Below, piece by piece: positions 1 through 7,193 of a DNA stretch of 64,000 nucleotides. Position 1 is the stretch's first letter. The number at the start of each line of letters is the position of its first letter. The notes under the pieces are model-generated. The model saw only the letters and a list, made by a program, of their open reading frames with translations. It was not told the DNA's origin and did no database searches. Source of the DNA: CANNDT01 sp945876205 (GTDB lineage: Bacteria; Acidobacteriota; Vicinamibacteria; Vicinamibacterales; UBA2999). A program made the translations under genes and the position numbers. The stretch is from the NCBI GenBank assembly GCA_947503365.1, contig CANNDT010000004.1:1-64000 (forward strand). The letters run 5' to 3'.

Positions 1-202
1 CGGGCCACCGACCACGCGCGCCACGCCGCCGCGGCACACGATCGCGACGCACCTCGCGCCCGCTCAGCCGACCGACCTTCAGGGCATATTCAGTCGTTTT
101 TCAGCAAGCTCCTAAAGTGCAGAACGGACACCATTCGGCTCACGGCCGACTACGGGCCTCTCCAACAGCCCGTGGGATACACTCAGCCACAGGAGCGCAC
201 CG
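1..202. other. Left-edge non-coding stretch
   Basis: No convincing gene is seen in the first 202 bases; the open frames here are antisense or off-frame to the peptidase that follows. A purine-rich Shine-Dalgarno-like GGAG sits 7 bases before the ATG at 203, so the first gene uses a conventional ribosome binding site. I could not assign a promoter. Confidence 0.4.
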
Positions 203-1552
203 ATGAAGTTTCGTCTCGTTTCGACTCTTGCGGCCCTGCTTGCGCTGCCGCTGGCCGCACAGACAGCGGCACCGAAACCCCTCGAGGTTCCCTACCGCCA
301 GTTCACGCTGCCCAACGGCCTCACGGTCATCCTGCACCAGGACCGGAGCGTCCCGGTGGTGGCGCTGAACGTCTGGTACCACGTCGGCTCCGCCAACGAA
401 CGGCCCGGCCGTACCGGCTTCGCGCACCTGTTCGAACACCTCATGTTCGAGGGCTCGAAGAACGTCAAGGAAGGCGAGTTCGACACGCTCCTCGAGTCGG
501 CCGGGGCCAACAACAACGGCTCCACCAACAACGACCGCACGAACTACTTCGTCGACCTGCCGTCGAACGCGCTCGAGCTTGCCCTCTTCCTCGAATCTGA
601 TCGCATGGGGCACCTGCTCGAGACGATGACGCCAGAGCGGGTGAACGGGCAGCGCGACGTGGTCAAAAACGAGCGTCGTCAGAGCTACGAGAACCGCCCC
701 TACGGCATGGCGAGCCTCGAGCTCGACAAGATGCTCTGGCCGGCCGGACACCCCTACAGCTGGCCGACTATCGGCCACATGGAGGACCTGACCGCCGCCA
801 GCCAGGACGATGTGGTGGCGTTCTTCAAGCGGTACTACGCGCCCAACAATGCAAGCCTGGTCATCGCCGGTGACATCGACCTCGATCGCACGCGCGCACT
901 CGTCGAGAAGTGGTTCAGCGACGTGCCTGGTGGACCGGTGGTCGAGCCGATTGCGCCGCCGACGGCGCTGTTGACCAGCGTCACGAAGAAGACCCTGACC
1001 GACCAGATCCGGCTGCCCCGGGTGCACCTCGGATGGCTGACGCCGAAGCAGTTCGCCCCCGGTGATGCCGCGCTCGACATCGCGGCCTCGATCCTGGCCG
1101 GCGGCAAGAACTCGCGCCTCTACAAGCGCCTGGTCTATGACACGCAGGCGGCGCAGGACGTGTCGGCGTATCAGCAGTCAGGGAGTCTCGGCAGCTCGTT
1201 CCTGATCGTCGCGACGGCCCGCCCCGACAAGAGCATCACCGACATCCAGAAGGTGATCGACGAGGAACTCGATCGGCTTCGCCGCGAACCGCCGGACGCC
1301 CGCGAAGTGCAGCGCGCCCTCAACCAGGTGGAAGCGTCCTTCTATCGCCAGATGGAGCGCGTCGGCAGCTTTGGCGGCAAGGCTGACCAGTTGAACGCGT
1401 ACTTCAAGTCCGGCGGCGGCCCCGACTTCTTTGCCGAGGACCTCGCGCGCTACATGTCGCTCACGCCGACCGACGTGCAGGCCGCGATCGTTCGCTGGCT
1501 GCCGGCTGACCGACGAGTGGAGCTGACCGTCGAGCCCGAGGTGAAACGATGA
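203..1552 (+). CDS. M16 family zinc metallopeptidase (active subunit)
   Basis: Secreted or periplasmic zinc peptidase of the M16B (processing peptidase/pitrilysin-like) family, 449 aa. It has a short signal peptide (residues 1-20, ending LAAQTAA) and the inverted zinc motif HLFEH near residue 77, followed by the downstream glutamate in NERRQ near residue 155, the usual third ligand. Two M16 half-domains follow, the normal size for a single M16B subunit. The stop overlaps the ATG of the next M16 gene by four bases (ATGA), so the two are co-translated and very likely form a heterodimer with one catalytic and one non-catalytic partner. Start chosen for the GGAG ribosome site and signal peptide. 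Natural substrates are unknown. Confidence 0.93.
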   Translation: MKFRLVSTLAALLALPLAAQTAAPKPLEVPYRQFTLPNGLTVILHQDRSVPVVALNVWYHVGSANERPGRTGFAHLFEHLMFEGSKNVKEGEFDTLLESAGANNNGSTNNDRTNYFVDLPSNALELALFLESDRMGHLLETMTPERVNGQRDVVKNERRQSYENRPYGMASLELDKMLWPAGHPYSWPTIGHMEDLTAASQDDVVAFFKRYYAPNNASLVIAGDIDLDRTRALVEKWFSDVPGGPVVEPIAPPTALLTSVTKKTLTDQIRLPRVHLGWLTPKQFAPGDAALDIAASILAGGKNSRLYKRLVYDTQAAQDVSAYQQSGSLGSSFLIVATARPDKSITDIQKVIDEELDRLRREPPDAREVQRALNQVEASFYRQMERVGSFGGKADQLNAYFKSGGGPDFFAEDLARYMSLTPTDVQAAIVRWLPADRRVELTVEPEVKR

Positions 1553-3039
1553 GCGCCACGAAGACCACGAAGACGAATCGACCACAAAGGGCACGAAGGC
1601 TTTTTGTTTTCCTTAGTGTCCTTGGTGCCCTTTGTGGTGGTTACTTCGTGCCCGTGGCTGCGCAGAACCCCCCGGACCGCACGAAGCCGCCGGCGCTCGG
1701 CCCCGCCCCGACTTTGAACCTGCCGCCGATTCAGAAGCGGGCGCTCTCTAACGGTGTTCCGGTCTGGATTGTCGAGTCGCGTGAAGTGCCGATCGTCCAG
1801 GTCAACCTGCTGGTGCTCGCCGGGAGCGGTGATGACCCCGCCGGCAAGTTCGGCGCGGCGAGCCTGACGGCGGCGATGCTCGACGAAGGCGCCGGCACGC
1901 GATCGGCCCTCGAGATCGCCGACGCCGCCGAGTTCCTCGGCGCGTCGCTGGCGACCACGAGCTCATTTGATGCCAGTGCGGTCCGCCTGAACGTACCGGT
2001 CGCGCGGCTCCAGGAGGCGCTGCCGATCATGGCCGACGTCGCGCTGCGGCCGACGTTTCCGGCGACCGATCTCGATCGCCTCAGGCAGGATCGGCTGACG
2101 GCGCTGCTGCAGGCGCGCGACGATCCGGAGCAGATCGTCCCCCTCGCCTTTCAGCGCACGGTATTCGGACCGGTCCATCGCTACGGCACGGGCGCCGTCG
2201 GCACTGAGGCCACGCTGACGTCGCTCACGCAGCAGGATCTGCGGGCGTTCCACGCGCAGTACTACCAGTCGTCGAACGCCCGGCTGGTGGTCGTCGGCGA
2301 CATTCGCGCCGATGACGCCGTCGCGCAGCTCGAACGGCATTTCGGCGCATGGCGGGGAACCGGTACCGTCGCCCGCACCGCCGTGGCACCGTCACCACAG
2401 CTCACGCGCCGCCAGATCTACATCGTCGACAAGCCGGACGCCGCCCAGTCGCAGATCCGGATCGGGTGGGTGGGGGCGCCGCGCGCAACGCCGGACTATT
2501 TTCCAATCCAGATTCTGAACACCATCCTTGGCGGCTCGTTCACCTCGCGCCTCAATCAGAACCTGCGCGAAGAGCACCAGTATTCCTACGGAGCAGGATC
2601 GCGGTTCGACATGCGCCTGTCGGCCGGGGCGTTCTTCGCCGCCGCGGGCGTGCAGACCGACAAGACCGCCGACGCGCTGAAGGAGTTCTTCGTTGAGCTC
2701 GATCGGATCGGCAAGCCGGTCGGCGCCGAGGAGCTGGCGAAGGCCAGAAACTACGTGGCGCTCGGCTTTCCGGCGGACTTCGAGACCAGCGGCGACTTGT
2801 CACAGCGGCTGGAGGAACTGCTCGTCTACGCCCTGCCCGACACCTACTTCGAGCAGTACGTCCGGAACGTGCAGGCGGTGACCGCCGGCGCCGTGCAACA
2901 GGCGGCCGGCAGGTACGTGCAGCCGGACAAAATGGCTGTCGTCATCGTCGGCGATCGCAAGACGATCGAGGCTGGTGTTCGCGCGCTCAACCTCGGACCG
3001 GTCCGCGTGATGACGGTCGAGGAGGCACTCGGGCTATGA
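1549..3039 (+). CDS. M16 family peptidase-like protein, inactive partner subunit
   Basis: 496-aa M16B homologue lacking the zinc motif: where the active subunit has HLFEH this one reads SLTAAMLDEG. It keeps the C-terminal-domain arginine/tyrosine signature (NLREEHQYSYGA near residue 345) found in the substrate-clamping M16B subunits, so it should act as the non-catalytic half of the heterodimer with the preceding protein. The N-terminus carries an unusually long positively charged segment (about 19 residues rich in Lys, Thr, Arg) before a hydrophobic core (LFVFLSVLGALCGG). That core is encoded by an inverted repeat of a dispersed family (see separate entry). Overlaps the upstream gene by ATGA. 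Confidence 0.9.
   Translation: MSATKTTKTNRPQRARRLFVFLSVLGALCGGYFVPVAAQNPPDRTKPPALGPAPTLNLPPIQKRALSNGVPVWIVESREVPIVQVNLLVLAGSGDDPAGKFGAASLTAAMLDEGAGTRSALEIADAAEFLGASLATTSSFDASAVRLNVPVARLQEALPIMADVALRPTFPATDLDRLRQDRLTALLQARDDPEQIVPLAFQRTVFGPVHRYGTGAVGTEATLTSLTQQDLRAFHAQYYQSSNARLVVVGDIRADDAVAQLERHFGAWRGTGTVARTAVAPSPQLTRRQIYIVDKPDAAQSQIRIGWVGAPRATPDYFPIQILNTILGGSFTSRLNQNLREEHQYSYGAGSRFDMRLSAGAFFAAAGVQTDKTADALKEFFVELDRIGKPVGAEELAKARNYVALGFPADFETSGDLSQRLEELLVYALPDTYFEQYVRNVQAVTAGAVQQAAGRYVQPDKMAVVIVGDRKTIEAGVRALNLGPVRVMTVEEALGL
1556..1655. repeat. Inverted repeat inside a signal-peptide coding region
   Basis: Arms ACCACAAAGGGCAC (1581-1594) and its exact reverse complement (1625-1638) flank a T-rich loop; weaker outer arms (CCACGAAG-type and TTCGTG...GTGG) extend the hairpin. 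The wording is the same kind as the CCACGAAA/TTCGTGG element at 3631-3709. The hairpin lies entirely within codons for the N-terminal leader of the second M16 protein. Confidence 0.75.
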
Positions 3040-3299
3040 GCGTCGCCCTCTTCGAGTACGCGAACCTGGTCCGTGCCGACCTGCGGCGCTACGTGACGGA
3101 CATGGACGACGCCGAGGCGGCCAGCACGTTGCCGATCACGGTCGCCAGCGGATCATTCACCATGACCAGGCGCACCCTCACCGCCCACATCGTGCTGCAC
3201 AAGATCCGGCACCTGGGACAGCTGGCGTTCGCGGCCCGGCTCGCCGGTCACGAGCCGTCAGGCGAGCACGATTTCTTCTACTTCGGAAGGCTGGCGTAA
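3036..3299 (+). CDS. DinB-like protein, N-terminally truncated
   Basis: 87-aa product that matches only the C-terminal half of DinB/YfiT-type four-helix proteins, including a helix with H-x3-H-x6-Q spacing (HIVLHKIRHLGQLAF) and an ending HDFFYF. Full-length DinB proteins are about 150-170 aa, so the first two helices and the first metal-binding histidine are missing. The upstream DNA is fully used by the M16 gene, whose stop overlaps this ATG, and the stop overlaps the next ATG (TAATG). It may be a remnant kept in frame or a shortened family member; function cannot be assigned. Confidence 0.6.
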   Translation: MSVALFEYANLVRADLRRYVTDMDDAEAASTLPITVASGSFTMTRRTLTAHIVLHKIRHLGQLAFAARLAGHEPSGEHDFFYFGRLA

Positions 3300-3631
3300 T
3301 GGACACCTACTACCACCCGAAAGATCTGGCGCGCTTCTCTGATGTCGGCAAGGAAGCGCCGGAGCTCTGGCAGAAGTTCAACGAGTGGTACAACGCGGTG
3401 TTCAAGGAAGGCGCCCTGTCCGAGCGGGAAAAGGCACTGATCGCGCTGGCGGTCGCCCATGCGGTGCAGTGCCCCTACTGCATCGATGCCTACTCGACGG
3501 CGTCCCTCGAAAAAGGCTCCACGCCGGAGCAGATGACCGAAGCGGTGCATGTCGCGGCGGCGATTCGCGGCGGTGCCTCCCTCGTCCACGGCGTCCAGAT
3601 GCGCAACCACGTGGATAAGCTTTCGATGTGA
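3299..3631 (+). CDS. AhpD/CMD-like protein, ArsP type (arsenosugar-associated peroxidase-like)
   Basis: 110-aa single-domain carboxymuconolactone decarboxylase/AhpD-fold protein with the redox CxxC motif in CPYCIDAYS (about residues 59-67) and the usual following histidine region. Placement directly before a radical SAM protein of the ArsS type is the known arrangement of the arsenosugar biosynthesis-associated peroxidase-like protein. Cytoplasmic; reduces or protects an intermediate by inference only. ATG overlaps the stop of the preceding short gene. Confidence 0.8.
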   Translation: MDTYYHPKDLARFSDVGKEAPELWQKFNEWYNAVFKEGALSEREKALIALAVAHAVQCPYCIDAYSTASLEKGSTPEQMTEAVHVAAAIRGGASLVHGVQMRNHVDKLSM

Positions 3632-3709
3632 GCCACGAAATGCACGAAACACACGAAATGGTCTTTTTACGTACAGATCGGTTTCGTGTGTTTCGTGGCT
3701 TTCGTGGTT
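3631..3709. repeat. 31-bp-arm inverted repeat (CCACGAAA/TTCGTGG family)
   Basis: Left arm 3631-3661 and right arm 3679-3709 are nearly perfect reverse complements (27 of 31 bases by hand), with words such as CACGAAACACACGAAA. The loop is about 17 bases. It fills the gap between the AhpD-like gene and the radical SAM gene, placing a strong hairpin just 7 bases before the ATG at 3717. It could act as an attenuator or terminator between the two genes, or be a non-autonomous repeat with no role. Confidence 0.85.
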
Positions 3710-3716
3710 AAACCTG

Positions 3717-4757
3717 ATGGCTCTGCTGACACTGCTCAATTCACGTAACCCGCTGGCCGACGCCGCCGCGCAGCGGGCGACGCTCGAGGCCCTTCCCCTC
3801 GCGCGGACGTTTGACGAAGCGGTCGGGGCAGCCGGACACGATCCGCTGCGCGCCACCTCGCTCTCGGTGCTGCAGATCAACGTCGGCAAGCGCTGCAACC
3901 AGGCCTGCCACCACTGTCATGTCGACGCCGGCCCTGACCGTACCGAGGTCATGCCCGACGACGTTGTCGATGCTTGCCTTGATTTCCTCGAGACGACCGA
4001 GATCCCGACACTCGACATCACCGGCGGGGCACCCGAGCTCCATCCCCGGTTTCGCGACATCGTGCGGCGCGCCCGCGCGGCGGGCCGCCACGTCATCGAT
4101 CGCTGCAACCTGACGATTACCCGGCTCCCCAACTACGCCGACATCCCGGCGTTTCTCGCGGCGCACCAGGTCGAGGTGATCGCCTCGCTGCCCTCGTTTG
4201 CGGCGCGCCAGACTGACGCGCAACGTGGCGAGGGAGTCTTCGACAGTTCCATCGCGGCCCTGCAGCGATTCAACGAGCTCGGTTATGGCGTCGAGGGCTC
4301 AGGGCTCCTGCTCAACCTGGTGACCAATCCGGTCGGCGCGTTCCTACCCGCCTCGCAGCGGGCGCTCGAGGCGGACTGGAAGCGCGAGATTCGGCGGCGC
4401 CACGGCATCGTGTTCAACCGCCTCTACACGATCACCAACATGCCGATCAGCCGCTACCTGCAGTTCCTGCTCGAGTCCGGCAACCTCAACGGCTACATGG
4501 AGCGGCTCCTCGCTGCCTTCAACCCGGCGACGGTTGATGGCCTGATGTGCCGGTCGATGACCTCAGTAGGCTGGGACGGGCGGCTCTATGACTGCGACTT
4601 CAACCAGATGATCGACCTGGGTCTGGAGGCGGGCGCACCGCGCACGATCTTCGACGCCACGACCGCGCAACTCGCCTCGCGCCGCATTGTGGTTGGCCCC
4701 CATTGCTTCGGCTGCACTGCCGGCGCCGGCTCGAGCTGCGGCGGCGCGACCGTCTAA
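3717..4757 (+). CDS. arsS: Radical SAM protein ArsS (arsenosugar biosynthesis type)
   Basis: 346-aa radical SAM enzyme. The [4Fe-4S]/SAM motif is CNQACHHC (about residues 60-67), followed by the glycine-rich LDITGGAPEL strand. The C-terminal part is cysteine rich (LMCRSM, LYDCDFNQM, HCFGCTAGAGSSC), as in ArsS/DUF3641 proteins that convert dimethylated arsenic to dimethylarsinoyl-5'-deoxyadenosine. The start at 3717 was chosen because a longer upstream frame would run backwards through the repeat at 3631-3709 and into the neighbouring gene. The methyltransferase ArsM is not in this window, so an arsenic role is inferred from family and from the AhpD-like neighbour. Confidence 0.85.
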   Translation: MALLTLLNSRNPLADAAAQRATLEALPLARTFDEAVGAAGHDPLRATSLSVLQINVGKRCNQACHHCHVDAGPDRTEVMPDDVVDACLDFLETTEIPTLDITGGAPELHPRFRDIVRRARAAGRHVIDRCNLTITRLPNYADIPAFLAAHQVEVIASLPSFAARQTDAQRGEGVFDSSIAALQRFNELGYGVEGSGLLLNLVTNPVGAFLPASQRALEADWKREIRRRHGIVFNRLYTITNMPISRYLQFLLESGNLNGYMERLLAAFNPATVDGLMCRSMTSVGWDGRLYDCDFNQMIDLGLEAGAPRTIFDATTAQLASRRIVVGPHCFGCTAGAGSSCGGATV

Positions 4758-4772
4758 ATACATCCGCCCCGC

Positions 4773-4824
4773 TCTTCACCTTCTACCTACCTTCTACCTC
4801 TTACTTCTTACCTTCTACCTCCTC
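4773..4824. repeat. CTTCTACCT-word low-complexity repeat
   Basis: A pyrimidine-only stretch made of variants of ACCTTCTACCT repeated four to five times, lying between two convergent genes. On the reverse strand it reads GGTAGAAGG repeats and encodes the last residues (EEVEGKK) of the asparaginase, so the repeat supplies that protein's tail and stop. Confidence 0.7.
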
Positions 4825-5295
4825 AAAGACCCCCGTCTCGCGATTCTTTCTGACGCGGTCCCACGCGAAGTGCCGCCCGTTCATGGCGACGTAGACGCCC
4901 GGAGCCAGCGCCTGCACCAGCGACAAGGCGCTGCCCAGATTGAACAGGCCGTCCGAGCTGCCAAACGCGTAGGGGATCATCGCGCCGGTCAGCACGATCG
5001 TCTTGCCGGTCACGCCCCTGGCGAGCGCCCCGGCGGTTTCGACCATCGTGTCAGTGCCGTGCGTGATGACGGTCTGTGATTCGGTGCTCTGCTGGCAGCT
5101 GCGCACGATGAGCTCGCGATCGGCGTCGCTCATCTCGAGGCTGTCGATCATCATCAGGGTGCGGATCGATACCGTGACGTGGGATCGTCCGAGCCGGAGC
5201 ATCTCCGGCAGGTGGGAGTCGGCGAACGACAGCCGGCCGCGTAGCTCGTCGTAGGTCTTGTCGAACGTGCCGCCGGTGACGAAGATGCGGATCAT
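4801..5295 (-). CDS. Short single-domain asparaginase/glutaminase-like protein
   Basis: 164-aa protein corresponding to the N-terminal catalytic domain of type I/II asparaginases: TGGTFDKTYDE near residues 6-16 supplies the catalytic threonine and HGTDTM near 75 the second Thr-Asp pair. Canonical enzymes are about 330 aa with a C-terminal domain contributing to the active site across a dimer; a free-standing short form is known in other bacteria. Start set at 5295, where the ATG opens directly into the MIRIFVTGG strand. It is the last gene of a coupled operon with a lyase and a sodium symporter, suggesting handling of an imported amide or amino acid derivative. Confidence 0.8.
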   Translation of the reverse strand: MIRIFVTGGTFDKTYDELRGRLSFADSHLPEMLRLGRSHVTVSIRTLMMIDSLEMSDADRELIVRSCQQSTESQTVITHGTDTMVETAGALARGVTGKTIVLTGAMIPYAFGSSDGLFNLGSALSLVQALAPGVYVAMNGRHFAWDRVRKNRETGVFEEVEGKK

Positions 5296-5302
5296 CTGTG
5301 CC

Positions 5303-5401
5303 TTACCGGCGTGTCCGGCCGGTCCGGCCCCTGAGCGCTCCGCCAATCAGCCACATCACGAACACGAACAGGACGACGAACAGGACCACGCGTCCGAGCA
5401 T
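5303..5401 (-). CDS. Membrane micro-protein, 32 aa
   Basis: A 32-codon frame opens at an ATG whose first base overlaps the TGA of the symporter and closes with TAA 7 bases before the asparaginase ATG. The product starts MLGRVVLFVVLFVFVMWLIG, one uninterrupted transmembrane helix, and ends with an arginine-rich tail (five Arg in the last nine residues), predicting an N-out, C-in orientation. I do not recognise a family. The exact coupling with both neighbours argues that it is a real gene. Confidence 0.6.
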   Translation of the reverse strand: MLGRVVLFVVLFVFVMWLIGGALRGRTGRTRR

Positions 5402-7101
5402 CATGTCGTTTTCGGCCGCGCGAACGGATCGACGAAGCTGATGGCCATCCCGACGATCACCACGACCACCGCCGCACTCAGGTTGTGCCAGAGAAAGGCG
5501 ACGCGCGTAAAGGCGATCAGCCAGGCGACCGATCCCATGCCGGCAATCAGGCCGATGAACGCGCCGTTGGCGGTCGCGCGGGGAAAGCCGATGGCGAGGA
5601 TGAAGACGCCGAGAATCGATCCGTAGAAATAGGAGCCGAACCGGTTCACTACCTCGATGAGCGAGCCGAGCTCCGCGGCATACACGGCAACCGCGCAGGC
5701 CACCAGCGCCCAGAACCCGGTGGCGACCCGCGAGGCGAGCAGGTAGTGGCGGTCCGGCGCGTCCTTACGGACAAACCGGCGGTAAAAGTCGATGATCGTC
5801 GCCGTCGACAGCGCTGACAACTCGCCGGCAATGGTCGACATCGCCGCGGCGAAGATCGCCGCGATCAGCAGGCCGACCAGCCCGATCGGCATGTAGGTGG
5901 TGACGAACGTCGGGAACACGTAATTCACGTCGTTGTAAGTGCGGTCGCCGGTGGCGTCACGCACGAACGCCAGCGCCTCGGCCCGGACCGCCCGCACCTC
6001 GGCCTCCCGCGCGGTGAACGCCTGCCCCTCGACGTCGATTCGCGCCTGGTCGCTGGCACCTTCCGCCTCCGCCAGCGCCAGCCCGGCCAACCGCCGCGCG
6101 TCGTTCGCCACCGCAAAGCGTTGCTCGAGCACGACGTACTCCGCCGCGCGCGGCCCCTCGCGCAGCTCGCGGTCGTGTCGCCCGTCAAACAGCATGGGTC
6201 CAGGCGTGTAGAGATAGAACACGAACATCAGCACGCCGATGAGCAGCACCAGCGCCTGCAGCGGGATCTTCCAGTAGGCGCTCATCAGGAGCGACGATCG
6301 CGCCTGGTCCACCGATGGTGTCGTCAGGTAGCGCTGTACCTGGCTCTGGTCGGTGCCGAAGTAGGAGAGGAACAGGAATAGCGCCGCGATTGTTCCCGAC
6401 CAGAAGGTGTACTGGTTCGTGATGTCGAAGCTGAAGTCGAACGTCTGCAGCCGCCCGGTCGAACCGGCGATATGAAGCGCGCTCGACAGGCTCACTTCGT
6501 CCGGCAGGCCCATCACCAGCACGATGACGGCGGCGAGCAGTCCGCCGACGATCAGTACCATCTGTTTCACGTCGGTCCAGGCGACCGCCTGGACGCCGCC
6601 GAACATCGTGTACACGGCGGTGGGGAGCGCCGTCAGCAGCACGGTCTGGGTGACGCTGATCCCGAGCACCACCGACAGCACCACCGCCGGGGCCGAAATC
6701 ACGACGCCGAGCGCCATGCTCCGCGACAGCAGGAACAGGAGGCTCGTAAACGCGCGCGTCTTCGCGTCGAACCGCTTCTCCAGGAACTCGTAGGCGGTGT
6801 AAACACGCGCGTTGTGGAAGAAGGGCACGAGCGTGACCGACAAAACGATCATCGCGATCGGCAGCGCGTAATAGAACTGCAGGAAGCGCATGCCGTCGGT
6901 GTAGCCCTGCCCGGTCGTGCCGATCATTGTGATGGCGCTGAGCTGCGTCGCCATCACCGACAGCCCCACCGCCCACCACGGCAGGCTGCGGCCGCCCAGG
7001 AAGTAGCCCTCGAGCTCGTGGCTCCGTTTGGTCAGGCGGATGCCGTCCCACACGATCCATGTGAGGTAGACCCCGATGATCGTCCAGTCGATCCAGTGCA
7101 T
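5401..7101 (-). CDS. SSS-family sodium/solute symporter with soluble helical insert
   Basis: 566-aa inner-membrane transporter of the SLC5/SSS family. It shows the family start (unwound first helix, LSVMATQLSAITMIG near residues 46-60, holding sodium-site residues) and about 13 hydrophobic segments. Between about residues 301 and 392 there is a charged Ala/Glu/Arg-rich segment predicted to be helical or coiled-coil and not found in compact SSS proteins such as PutP. The ATG shares a base with the stop of a 30-aa membrane peptide gene and its own stop overlaps the start of a 32-aa one. Substrate unknown; the linked lyase and asparaginase suggest an amino acid or derivative. Confidence 0.88.
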   Translation of the reverse strand: MHWIDWTIIGVYLTWIVWDGIRLTKRSHELEGYFLGGRSLPWWAVGLSVMATQLSAITMIGTTGQGYTDGMRFLQFYYALPIAMIVLSVTLVPFFHNARVYTAYEFLEKRFDAKTRAFTSLLFLLSRSMALGVVISAPAVVLSVVLGISVTQTVLLTALPTAVYTMFGGVQAVAWTDVKQMVLIVGGLLAAVIVLVMGLPDEVSLSSALHIAGSTGRLQTFDFSFDITNQYTFWSGTIAALFLFLSYFGTDQSQVQRYLTTPSVDQARSSLLMSAYWKIPLQALVLLIGVLMFVFYLYTPGPMLFDGRHDRELREGPRAAEYVVLEQRFAVANDARRLAGLALAEAEGASDQARIDVEGQAFTAREAEVRAVRAEALAFVRDATGDRTYNDVNYVFPTFVTTYMPIGLVGLLIAAIFAAAMSTIAGELSALSTATIIDFYRRFVRKDAPDRHYLLASRVATGFWALVACAVAVYAAELGSLIEVVNRFGSYFYGSILGVFILAIGFPRATANGAFIGLIAGMGSVAWLIAFTRVAFLWHNLSAAVVVVIVGMAISFVDPFARPKTT

Positions 7102-7193
7102 CAGCTGAAGTATTGCTGGAAGGCGAAGAGACCAAGGAGCACCGCCACCCAGATGACGGTAACCCGAAGGTAGCTGCGGCGCATGTCACTCAT
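7101..7193 (-). CDS. Membrane micro-protein, 30 aa
   Basis: A 30-codon frame starting with an ATG that overlaps the lyase stop (ATGA) and ending in a TGA that overlaps the symporter ATG (TGATG). The product begins with basic residues (MSDMRRSYLR), then a single hydrophobic helix (VTVIWVAVLLGLFAF) and a short QQYFS tail, so it should be N-in with one membrane span. Position and coupling suggest a small accessory subunit of the SSS transporter, similar in logic to the small subunits that precede some other sodium symporters. Not recognised as a named family. Confidence 0.65.
   Translation of the reverse strand: MSDMRRSYLRVTVIWVAVLLGLFAFQQYFS

Noticed and set aside
3549..3716. N-terminal extension of ArsS
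   Set aside because: It overlaps the AhpD-like gene out of frame and the inverted repeat, and the family N-terminus fits ATG 3717.
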